From positions 828,980 through 892,979 of the forward strand of contig UYJD01000011.1 of assembly GCA_900618795.1 (NCBI GenBank): a DNA stretch of 64,000 nucleotides. The letters run 5' to 3'. Made by a program: the position numbers and the translations under genes. Positions 20,692 to 31,357 of this stretch are shown here, piece after piece; within the stretch, counting starts at the first letter, position 1; each line of letters begins with the position of its first letter. This stretch comes from Cyanodermella asteris (Eukaryota; Ascomycota; Lecanoromycetes; Ostropales; Stictidaceae). Under the pieces are notes generated by a model. It made no database searches. It was not told where the DNA came from and was given only the letters and a program-made list of their open reading frames with translations.

Positions 20692-22320
20692 GTCGGCGAG
20701 GGTGGGCGAAAGGCGACGATAGCAGCAGAGCTGCCATCAATCTTGGTGTCGTATACGAGCAGTGGATTGCGAGGCAGACTCCTGCTCATCAACTGCTCTC
20801 ATGAGCCGCGCCGATGGGATGCGTGACATGCAGTCCGGAGACAAGATGCTAACGCCGGAAAGACTCGTGGAGATCCGGCTCGACTTGCAACCGAGGCTTC
20901 AAGGCCGAGCCGTCGAGGTCAAGCAGGTTGCGACAACTCCGGACAAGCTCAGGATGCCGGGTGCTTACTTAGGTTTGGGTATCAATGTGAGCCGGGTCGT
21001 TGCTTCTTCTGTATATAACGAAGGTTTTCATTTACTTCAAGACGGCTTCGAACAGTTGCTTGCCAAGACGCTCGTGCAAGTATTCAGGCCAGTACTTCAA
21101 CAGGTACTGGTCGGCCCAGCGCTTCATCGGACGACTAAGAGACGGCGAAACATGCCACTTGGCGCTTCGAGAAGCAGCATGGCGAATCGCTACCAAGAGA
21201 CACGTTGATGATGCTCCAGTCAATAGCTACCAGGTTCTATGGCTTCGTACCATCAATTACCCAGGCACTTGAATTTTGAGACGTTCTGACCGTCCTGAGA
21301 CATCGGAGAAGCCTATGTGACTGGTGTCAAACGAACAGGTCACGTGTCAGGTAAGGCACGGTAGGAACGCCTGCAAAGATTGTGATGAGAGGCCAACGGA
21401 ATTGCTATGCAGAAGAGAGGATTCTCAAGTGGCACTGGTTTCATGGCAGCTCTCATCGTCTCAGACATGCGCCGAGGGCTCATGGATGATGACGGTGGTC
21501 GGGGAGGCATCATGCATCACAACATTGGCGGCTCTTTAGTGGTTTGCAGGGCCAGGCACAGACACACAGACACACAGACACGATGATTAGCGGGCGGCGC
21601 AAGCGAGGCCGGATTGGTGGAGAAAGTCGATGGAAGCTGCTGACCACTTTCGCTTCTGGCGCAGCTTTTGCGATTGCCGTCGGCTCCTGGCCAGGGTACT
21701 GAACTTTGGAATTGGAGGGACCCAAAGAGTGGCCTCGTTCCCGATCTACTGTAGCAGATTTGTGGTGTCAAGCAGTCTTCAGAGTTGGCAGAGCCCTCAG
21801 GAAGCCGGACAATAACAGACTAGACTGGACGTGAGCTGAGCTGCCCGGCCGGAGGAGTTGCGTAACTTGCGGCGTTCCTCTGTGGAGGACTGGAGGCCCA
21901 ATGGCGATGCACATTTCGACAAGTCGCAGGTGAGTGCACGGATCGCAGCTCCATCTCCCGGCTGCCAACACTCGAAGACCAAAACTCCAACTTGACTCTC
22001 GAACTCTGCCTGACGGCCTTTTGTTTCGCGTTTCGCTCCCTCTTGACGTCTACACCCTCGCCCCGACTCTGCCCACTGCCAGTACAGGACAGTACAGGAC
22101 AGCACAGCATTCCTTTCTCGTCACTTCTTCCGCTGCACGCCACTTCCGTTCGTCGCTCTCGTGCTGTGTTCCCGCCCGCCCCTTTGCCAGGCCTCGAGTG
22201 GCCGCAGAGTTTCATGCTCTTGGCTGCACCTCCGTCTGCCCTGACCCAGCCAGCAACCTCCACTCCTCATCTGATTTTCGAAGACCTCGCCCTCGCCACG
22301 GCCACCCAGCACCGCAAAGC
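20692..22320. other. Divergent intergenic region
   Basis: These 1.6 kb between the TMEM115-like gene and the LisH-WD40 gene hold both promoters. A short CA-rich run (ACACACAGACACACAGACAC) lies at about 21556-21582, and a GTACAGGACA direct repeat near 22083-22102. A minus-strand frame ending near 21032 is discussed under findings. No gene is called. Confidence 0.5.
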
Positions 22321-24761
22321 ATGGCTGCTGCTCCTCTGACCTCGAATCACGTGAATTATCTCATCTGGAGGTATGTTGCTTCCTCCCGTCGCTCGCCCGG
22401 CCCTCGAAATTGCCTGTCGAGGTTACTTTGGAGTCCTTCTTGCATGCAATCGTAGGGCTGACACGGTTTCGCAGATATCTACAAGAATCGGGTAAGCCAC
22501 TAACCACTGCGTCGCTCTGCGTCTTGACGTCCAACCGTCACATGCTCTAACACCATCCTAGGCCACGAGAAGAGCGCAGCCAGACTCCAGCGTGATTGGA
22601 AAATTGGAGATCCAGAAACGTTGCCGTTTGCGCGACACATCAGGACACATGCGCTCGTTTCCCTGGTCCAGAAAGGTCTGCAGTACCACGAACTCGAGAC
22701 TTCGCTACAGCAGGTACGGAATTTTGCATTGAGATAGACTACTGATCCTCTGCTGCGAGCCATGCCGACTTACACTTACATGTGTAGTCCGGCGACCGTG
22801 CTACGCAAACACCAACAGCACTCTACTTCGGCACCGAATTCGCCGATGCCGTTCCTTCAAGAGACCCAACCGACGCTAATCTACCGGCCCGAGGCGCCTC
22901 GTCGCCTCGAAAGCATCCTCGCGAGAGCATAGCTGGCGCCGGTGGTGGTGCTGCTGCTGATTCTTCTGCTCAGGCACCGGCGGCAAAGCGCCAACGCCGT
23001 GCTCGAGATGGGCCGGCTAACGCAAACGTCGCCAAAAGCGGCGATGAGATGGAACTCGACCAGCAGAACGACGCGCCTTCGGACAGAGAGCACTCGAACG
23101 AAACCAACGCCGACAACGACGACGCCTTGCCCAATGGCAAGATCGAACAGCAGGATCTGGCAGCAGGTGTTTTGCCATCCGATGCGCCGGCCGCAACGGC
23201 TCCCGCCGCTCCAACCCCATCTCCTCCCCCAGTTCCGACCCTCGAGAGTGGACAAAGCGTGCCTACGCAGACCGACAGTGTCACCGAGGTCGGCAAAGGC
23301 CACACGCAACTTCTCGAGACCGCGCCCAGCCGAGAGGCCATCCTGATCGCGTGGAATCCTCATCGGGCCAATCTGCTCATCAGCGGCGGAGACGGGCTAT
23401 GCAGACTGTTTCGATGGCCCGTGCACCTTGGAGATGCACCAGCCACAAACGGGTCGGCCCTTGGCAGCGGTGCGCCACACACGCACGATCTCTTCGAAAG
23501 CATGAATGAGGCGTCGATCACCGCCCTGACTTGGAGTCCCGATGGCCAGCAGCTCGTCGTCGCGCGACACCACCACAACGCCGACACGGCCTCGATGGTC
23601 TGGCTCTTCGACCACGATGGCACTCTGCAGAGCGAGCTGCCTCAGAGCCAACAGTACATCTTCGGGCTCACATTCAGCCCCTCTGGCCGCTACCTGCTTG
23701 GCTACGGTGGTCTCAACGAGCATCACCCGGACGAGAGCCGCGATTGGTGTCTCTGCATATGGAATATGACGACGCCGGACTCGGCTCCTGTTACAATGCT
23801 TACGGCCGAGAGGCAAGAGATATCCGGTGCCGCCTGGATCGACGACGAATCCATCGTTGTTTGTGGCCCGGCCTACATTGCTCAGACAAAGCTCGTCGAC
23901 GGTGCCTTACAGGGCTGGCAGCCGATATTGCCGCACCTGGCCAAAGGTTCGGACGAGGACCCGTACGACTGGTCGATGGTCGCGACTGACAAGTATTCGG
24001 GCACCTGCGTTCTCGCCGCCCGCGAACAAGGCTTGCTCGCAATTTTGAGCCAGGACAGGCAGAGCTTGATTACGCTGACAGCGCACGGCAAATCGATCAC
24101 GGGCTTACAGTACCAGCCGCTGCCACAACACGGCAGCACGGGCCAAGGGCCGAGACTGGTCGCATCGGCTTCGGAAGACGGGACAGTCAAGATATGGGAC
24201 GCTGCCAAAGGCTTGTCTCTGCTGAAATGCTTACATTGCGATACACTCCAGCCCTTCCTTCACCCGGTGCTTGCCATGCAGTTTTCGCCCGACGGTGCCA
24301 CGCTAGCGGCTGCCAGCTACAATCGCGTTGTGTTTTGGCGAGCAGACAAAGCAGGGGCATGGCCAAGCGCGGAATGGGCCCTGGATAGTGACCTGGGCTG
24401 GAAAACGCTGGGCAGCCCGGCAAACGAAGTCACCACCAACGGCGAAGGAACCAAGGTCAACGGGATGGTAAACGGCATCAACGGTCACTCCAAAAGCAAC
24501 GGAACCAACGGTACAATTGTCAACGAAGCGGTGCAGGCCGATCGAATGAGCATCGATGGCGAAGAAAGTCGAGCTGTCGACAGGCTTCACGACGACGACG
24601 ACGACGAAGCATCTGCGACAACGTTGTTATGGAGCGCCATGGGTAAGAAGGTTGCTTTCGGCAGCCGGAATCAGGTGAGTGCCAGATCGTTTGCCAGCAA
24701 GGTATTCCGACTAACAGCACACCAGCTCGCCGTGGCAGACTTTACCAAGGCTCACTCATGA
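22321..24761 (+). CDS. LisH-WD40 co-repressor subunit (SIF2/TBL1 type)
   Basis: Five exons give 713 residues: 22321-22370, 22475-22491, 22562-22713, 22788-24674 and 24726-24761. Exon 2 is only 17 nt. The N-terminus is a clear LisH domain (NHVNYLIWRYLQESG, residues 9-23) followed by the F-box-like extension ending LVSLVQKGLQYHELETSL, as in TBL1 and yeast Sif2. A disordered acidic linker of about 150 residues follows. The rest is a WD40 propeller; clear blades include WSPDGQQLVVARHHH, LTFSPSGRYLLGYGG, LVASASEDGTVKIWDA and MQFSPDGATLAAASYNRVVFW. Sif2/TBL1 scaffolds Set3C/SMRT-type histone-deacetylase complexes in the nucleus. The last blade carries an inserted Asn/Gly-rich loop. The final intron (51 nt) is a multiple of three without a stop, so retention would add 17 residues. 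Confidence 0.9.
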
Positions 24762-26146
24762 CGCCAGCACTACCGATGTTGAGCGGACCGGATACCATTC
24801 TTAGTCGATTACGTTTCAATAGTGTGATATAGGCTACATGCACAAGCCTGCATTCGAGGTTGGTCTAGATGGACGGGATGGGAAAACAATGATAGATATG
24901 GTGGTACGATGGAGTACACCGGATGAAGTTACGAGCCGGATCGTAGCTTCGTCGGTGATGGGGCATGACGATTAGCGTTTCCTTCGAACACAGTACGACA
25001 GCAATGCTGCTGGATGGATCTGGTGACTATGTACTGCAAACTTCTATTCAACAGGTCCTCTGTTTCGACCCGCAGATTTGAGCCGCATCAGCCTGTCTAG
25101 GCCAGGGAGTAATCTGCCACGCATACCCGTGCAAGTGCGGTCCCACAACATACGGGATGAAACACCACGACCAGTCAAGACTGAGCAGCAGCGTATCCGT
25201 GCTTTCACGTGGAATCTGTGCGTGCGTGCGTGCGTGCGTGCGTGCTCTCAGCAGATGCGAGTGTTAGGTAGTGGATATGGCTGGGTCCAGACTAGCCACC
25301 ACGCGACGGATTCCCAAGGCGCGAAAAGTTGAGCAAACCGGTCGGCCAGATAGGTCGAGATGGCTTCGATTGAGCAACTTGTCGCGTGGTGTATTGCTCG
25401 TTTGGGTGCCGGCACTGGATGGACGAAGGAGCAGTTGGCCGATGGCATTTCCGAGAGCACGGCTGGGCGGAAGCTTTGCGCCTGAGACTGCGGGGGCGGC
25501 AGCTGCTGGGGGAGCAGTTCTCGCCCGAGGTCGACAGCCACTATTCCCGAGTCGCGGCGGACTTGGACGCTCCAACGCTCCAACGCTGCAAGCCCTCAAT
25601 CATCACTCCATGACTCCTCGCTCTACGCCTCCTCTCCGCACCTCATTTCACGCTGCTCGTCCCTTTCTCTTGCTTCAATCCGCTTCGTCCGGTCTGTCGC
25701 CCTGCCCGTCTGCTGCTTCCAATCGCCCCCCCGCGCCGCCTACAACCTTAAAGTGCACATTCACGTGCACCCTGGCCCAGCTAGCACAGGCGTCATCAAC
25801 CCCAGGCCCGCTCCACGGCTCCTCATTTGACTCGAGCCGGCTTTTTCCGCGGTACTCGTGCCCCCAAGTACAAGCTACCCACGCCGAATCCCAGGGCGAC
25901 GATTCACGCTGAGAGCACGCGAAGTTAAAACCTTTTCTTTCCCACTCCAGACGCGCCCGCCTTTCGCACGTACGGGGGCAATTGAGTGGGTTCCCCCACG
26001 GACGGAACTATATAGTCGCTCTCGGGCTCGTTGGCCCCCCTCCCGCGCCCTGGTCCTCTTCCTCGGGACGGGATCTCGCACATCCTGGCGCTGCGGAGAT
26101 AGGACAGCAGTGGAGCAGAGGCCTCGCCGGCCTCAGCCACTCCAAC
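24762..26146. other. Intergenic region upstream of the PDK-like kinase
   Basis: These 1.4 kb hold no recognised gene. They contain a (GTGC)n microsatellite at about 25217-25241 and a C/T-rich leader zone from about 25600. Confidence 0.5.
25217..25241. repeat. (GTGC)n microsatellite
   Basis: About six tandem GTGC units, alternating purine and pyrimidine, lie in the intergenic region upstream of the PDK-like gene. Confidence 0.85.
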
Positions 26147-27587
26147 ATGTCGTGGAAGAAGACCGACCGGTTGATGGATAGTATACGGCACTATGCAAAC
26201 TTTCCTGCAACCGGTGTGAGTCTGAGGCAGATGGTCCAGTTCGGAGAGAGACCTTCGCAAGGTATGACCCTTCAGTTCATGTCTCGAGAACTACGAACTG
26301 ACAATTGCAATCGCAGGGACACTATTCCGAGCCTCCCAGTTCCTGTCCGAGGAGCTCCCCATCCGACTGGCGCATCGCGTGCAAGAGCTTGGTGAGCTTC
26401 CAGATCAGCTCGGTGACATGCCATCGATCCTACGCGTGCAGGACTGGTATGCGCAGTCGTTCGAAGAGATCATCGACCTACCACAACCCAGCCTTTCCAA
26501 GGATACCCGCGAACGACTACTCCGAGCAACTAAGAATAGTCGGAACAGGGCGCAAGCTGTCAGTGAAACGACAGAGAACCCCAGCATACCGAAAGGCAAA
26601 TACAGATCGCAGGTCACGAATAATGGAAATGGAAATGGGGCAAAATTCACAGCCAGCAGGCGGTACTACGCCGGAGCCGACGACGGTATGGAATGGCCGC
26701 CCGAGATTGCAGACTACAACCGCCGCTTCTCGAATTGTCTACAATCGATCAAGCGGCGGCATGACAGCGTCGTGACGACCGTGGCGCAGGGAATCCTGGA
26801 GTACAAACGAAAGCGACAAAGGATGCAGATCGACAGCAATATTCAGGCTTTCCTCGACCGATTCTACATGAGCCGCATCGGCATTCGCATGCTGATCGGA
26901 CAGCACATCGCGCTGACGGACTCGAAGCAACATAGCGATCCCAACTATGTCGGAATCATTTGCACAAAGACCAACGTGCGCGAACTCGCGCAAGAGGCGA
27001 TTGAGAATGCGCGCTTTGTGTGCGAAGACCACTACGGCTTGTTCGAGGCGCCGCAGGTCCAATTGGTCTGTAAGCCAGATCTCAACTTCATGTACGTCCC
27101 CGGGCATCTCAGCCATATGCTGTTCGAGACCTTGAAGAACAGCTTACGTGCTGTGGTGGAAACGCACGGCGCCGACAAGGAAGCGTTCCCGGTAACAAAG
27201 GTCATTGTAGCCGAAGGCAAGGAGGACATTACCATCAAGATTAGTGACGAAGGTGGTGGAATTCCGCGCAGTTCAATTCCCTTGGTGTGGACCTACATGT
27301 ACACGACCGTAGACCAGACGCCGAACCTCGACCCGGATTTCAACAAGAGCGACTTCAAAGCGCCCATGGCTGGCTTCGGATACGGTCTGCCCATTAGTCG
27401 GCTGTATGCGCGATACTTTGGCGGAGATCTTAAGCTCATCTCAATGGAAGGGTGAGTACAGACAAGAGACAAAAACACCCCTGCTGTAATGTTTTTGAGC
27501 ACGTTGCTGATGATTTCGCGCAGCTATGGAACAGATGTTTACCTCCACCTCAATCGCCTGTCCTCCTCTTCGGAACCGCTCGCCTGA
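26147..27587 (+). CDS. Mitochondrial pyruvate/branched-chain dehydrogenase kinase (PDK family)
   Basis: Three exons, 26147-26261, 26317-27451 and 27524-27587, give 437 residues. PDK/BCKDK enzymes phosphorylate and switch off the E1 alpha subunit of mitochondrial 2-oxoacid dehydrogenases. The helical N-domain starts SIRHYANFPATGVSLRQMVQFG and continues FRASQFLSEELPIRLAHR. A fungal-style polar insertion with an NGNGNG run occupies about residues 108-165. The GHKL ATP-binding fold is complete: N-box HMLFETLKNSLRA (E309, N313), G1 box DEGGGIP (about 349-355) and G2 box GFGYGLPISRLYARYFGG (from about 391). The small last exon supplies YGTDVYLHLNRL, the conserved terminal strand, which supports the splice call. 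The exact target, PDH or BCKDH, cannot be told from sequence; yeast has two paralogues (Pkp1, Pkp2). Confidence 0.94.
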
Positions 27588-29133
27588 CAACCAGCGGTCA
27601 TGAGGGACACGGACGGCACATCCCAGGGATTGACCATGAGCGGCAGGATAAGAAAGAGCAATGAGGTCAGCATGCGCAAACAGGTTGGCGATGTCGAAAG
27701 CCAGTTTGCCGAACACGAGCGTCTCTATGCATGGCATCAGCTGAAGCGCAGTGACGATTTTTGAGCGATGACAATGGAAAGAGCTGGGTATCGAGGGCGA
27801 AACACCTTCGAGAGCGCTGAAACGAGACGGTCGAGAGGCAAAGATACTGGCGACGACGAGTGACATAGGAAGCGGACTTGGCATTGTACGCCAAGTCCCC
27901 AACGGGAGAGGTGCAGGGAGAGCTAGGTCTCTATCTCTTCCAGGCTGGCAAGCGGACCTTGCCAGCCTTTGCAAAAAGCGATTCTCGGGATGGGCACCGT
28001 TCTAGAGGAACGGTCGAATGCCATGCATGCGAAGTGTACGTTTATGATGGAAGCCAGAGTCAGAGTCTGAAGTCACGGTCGAAAGTGCCATCAGGACAAT
28101 GGTCGATGAGTAAGATGGGAGAAGAGAAGACTGGAATCCGTCTCGGAAGAGAGGGTGCAACGAGGAAAACACGGAGAGCATTTGCATACATGTACGGCAG
28201 AACCACCGTCATGACACATCGTCGATCAGCGTTTTTTTTTTTTTTTTTGAACAAGACCAGAAAGCATGATGCAGGAAAAGAAGAAGAGCAAGAACAAGAA
28301 CAAGAACAAGAATAAAGGAAAAATGCAAAAAATAATTACATTTATCATCCTTTCGTTTCAATGAATTGTAGTTGGAAGAAGCTCGAAAAAAGTAGATCAT
28401 CTCGAAACGTTCCGTTGTCTTGTCGTCCCAAGGTGTGGCTTGGACGGAACGGACGATACCTAGATGGAAGCTTCGATCCGCCCTTCAACACGACCTTGTC
28501 TCTCCAAAAGTCTACTCCTCGCTTTTATCCCGAATACTACTTTACTGTACCTCTGTTTCTACTTTGTTCGACGAGTTCCGGAGTTGGTCTGTACTGCACC
28601 TTCTCCTGTCTGAACATAAAACGGGAAGGGAAGGGGGGGGGGGATATTTATAGTAATCAATCCAGGCCAATACTTTCTTTTTCTTTTTGCGAAATCACAA
28701 AAAATCTTGACAAGCACAAATTCGTTGTTTGCTCAAAGTGCATGAAGTGAAAACCCCGTCAGAAAGGGTCATTGTCGGCGCAAATCGGGGGATTCCCCAA
28801 ATCTCCTTTTGCCTTGCCCTCCTCCTCCTCCTCCTCCTCCTCCCCCTCCAACAGAGGAAAGACTTTTGTTAGTACAAGCTAACCTTCCCGTGCACAATGC
28901 AGGTAAACCCTGAACACGCCCCCCTCTCTTCGCTCAATGCACCAAGAAAGAAGAACAAGGCACTCTTAGTCGCCCGTGGCGCGCAGTCAAGTTCTTCATC
29001 GTCTCGTGTTCCAAACCTCCATTATTCATGTGACACCAAATCGCCGTGGGTGATACGAAAAAAAAGGCAACGATAAAAGGAAAAGAAAGGATAGTAACCT
29101 GTAGCTGGGTACCTAGTTTGGCCGTGATATCCA
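27588..29133. other. Intergenic region with simple-sequence tracts
   Basis: No supported gene is seen. It holds a run of about 17 T at 28231-28247, a (CAAGAA)n purine-rich tract at about 28282-28314, a G-run at 28635-28644 and a (CCT)n tract at 28823-28851. Such tracts are common in fungal 3' and intergenic DNA. Confidence 0.6.
28823..28851. repeat. (CCT)n pyrimidine tract
   Basis: About eight tandem CCT triplets sit within a homopyrimidine stretch that ends in CCCCCTCC, in intergenic DNA. Confidence 0.85.
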
Positions 29134-31357
29134 CTAATGACGCAACAGAAGAAGGAAACGTGCCGCCCTTTTCCGCACTGCGTCCTGTACGGAAGCCTTA
29201 CGAACCACTAACACCTGAACATCGCCGATCATAGTGCGCTTTGCCCCGCCCCTCGCGTTGATCAGCGTCTTGTTCAAATCTGACTTATCGGTACTTAGCC
29301 CCAACTGTCTGTCCTGTCGGAAAATCTCCAAGCACGATGTCCACATTCGACCTCCGATCCTTTTTCGGAATTTGAGCCCATCACCTTCTAGGTAAAGATA
29401 CCCAAAGATCCGCCCTCTCTTACTGAACTTCATTTCCGACCTCAGTCCTGATCTTTTGACTTCGATCTCGATCAGCTTCCGTACCTTCTTCTGGTCTGAT
29501 ACCTGTCCGCTCTGGTTCCAGGCACACTGGATGCGGCTCGAACCCGTTGCGCCAACATCGAGTTCTGGCGCTGTCGTACCGCTGTTGGTGTCGATCTCAC
29601 TGACCTTTCTTGTTATTTCTGTCTTGCTGCTCCGATGACTGGTACTCGGCGCCGTTCACATCTTCCCATGGGTCATCTTTGTCGTGGTCATCGGAAGCCT
29701 TCCTGTTATCCTGCAAGACCTTTTGGAAATGGGCTCTGGCAGCGGGGACTGGCTGGTAGTGTGCAGGTCAGCAAAGCACTCAGAAGTAAGAAAGAGGGAA
29801 GCGATCCTGAGAAAAGGACTTCAATATCCCGATGTGGCAATGATGCTTTGGGAACACCGAGAGCAACAAAACAACGGCACGAACCAATGTCAAGAGGTAT
29901 TCCCCTTGTGTGGATCTGAAATCATGCCAAGATTTACGTACACATTTTTTCGCCACTGCCCAGGCCCCAAGTTTGTCGTCGTTGTTCAGCATCTCCGAAG
30001 CTATATCTCTTTCTGCCATCTTTTGATATGACTTGTAGACCAAGCCCGGCGAAGGCGGAGATCTGTTCGTTTGAAATGGTTTGTCCACAGAGAAAGAGGA
30101 CTCGGCAAGCCGCAGGGCGAGACGAGGATGTCGAGCCGCTCTTTCACGGCTTGTCCGTACACGATCAGAAGGAGAAACAGAATGAGATAGAGTTTGGTCC
30201 ACTTCTGAAGGAAAAACTGCTTCAGGATGTGTAGAAGTCTCTGAAGGTGTGATCAAGGACTGGGAAGATTGCCTCCGAGACTGAGTGGCACGAAGACGAA
30301 CTGATGAGGATCTCTCGACATTTGCCGAATTATTTATAAGCGTCGAGTGCTCGGCAGGGGGCGACATGGGGCTGTCGGTATCGTTGACTATCACTGCCGC
30401 CCCACGTAAGCGTGGCATTGTTTGTGACACCCCTTCTGTCGCGGAGACATGCCTCCTCGAATCACCATGCGCGTGCGTCTGTGCCGGTAGTGGCCGATCA
30501 TTGCTCTCTCCACTCGACGTAGCACGACGGCAGCGGCGTCTGGAAGTAGGAGTACGGCGAGGACCAACACCGGACCCGGAGCTGGGACTAGAGCTGGGCC
30601 CTGACTGTGTAGTTGGCGTATCACGGCTATCATTACCAGGATCGATCCGCACCAGTAAGTTGCGGCGAGATGGCATAGCTTCCCCGGCCACCCGATATCC
30701 AGAGATAGCCACAATTCGCCTAGGATGATCGGCCACCAGCAGGTCAGGACGTAGTCAAGCTTGGATCGCAGCAGGCCTGATCCCGTGGAGGGAAACGTGG
30801 GCCACGAGAAGTCCCTTACAGATCTCGAGACGATGTCGTGCTGGGATAATGCACGCCAGGAGCGGCGCAAGTCGGAACCAGTTGATAGAATGGAAATGGA
30901 AGAGGAGTGAGTAGGGACTACTTAGGGAGCTGCCCTAGTCAAAGCCAACGGCGACCTGTGGTCCTGCGAAGCGGAATTTCTGGACGGACAGGCCGAAAGG
31001 GTGTCTGTTGGCAGCCGCAGAGGCCACGAATTCTTCTTCAAAGCGCAAGCAAGGCCGGTAGACGTTGGAAATCACCTCCCCATTGCAAGATTCCGACGTC
31101 GACAGGTTTGTGGGAGCTTCAGGGAGGGTGGCGATTCGCCAGGCCTGCGCCGATTTCGATGCAGTCTCAGCATCGTAAGCACGCTCGTGCAACCGCAAGG
31201 GGGACTCCCGGAGCCATAGCGGCGGTGACAAGTCTAGACACGTTGATCGAAGAGGGGACAGGGTTGCTAGGACAAACAAGGCGTAGACTGCCACAGCAGC
31301 CAGGGCGCTGCTGGAAAGGACGAGTTGACAAGTTAATGGCGCGGGCAGCTGCAGCAC
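29134..31357 (-). CDS. Probable multi-exon membrane protein, unknown function (borders unresolved)
   Basis: Several minus-strand blocks look coding but lie in different frames. From upstream: about 30940-31340 has a TM-like stretch (ALAAVAVYALFVLATL) and a Trp/Glu-containing soluble part. About 30630-30920 has RDFSWPTFPSTGS and a hydrophobic CWWPIILGELWLSLDIG block. About 29880-30600 is a polar Ser/Arg-rich linker ending MAERDIASEMLNNDDKLGAWAVAKK. About 29605-29752 reads AHFQKVLQDNRK and DDPWEDVNGAEYQSS. About 29134-29600 includes KLIEIEVKRSG and GYLYLEGDGLKFRKR. Candidate splice signals exist (acceptor CTACCAG before 29752 with branch TGCTGAC), but I could not fix one consistent chain, and no first ATG is certain. 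One continuous exon from the ATG at 30676 would give 298 residues and is an alternative. I do not recognise the family. Confidence 0.35.
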
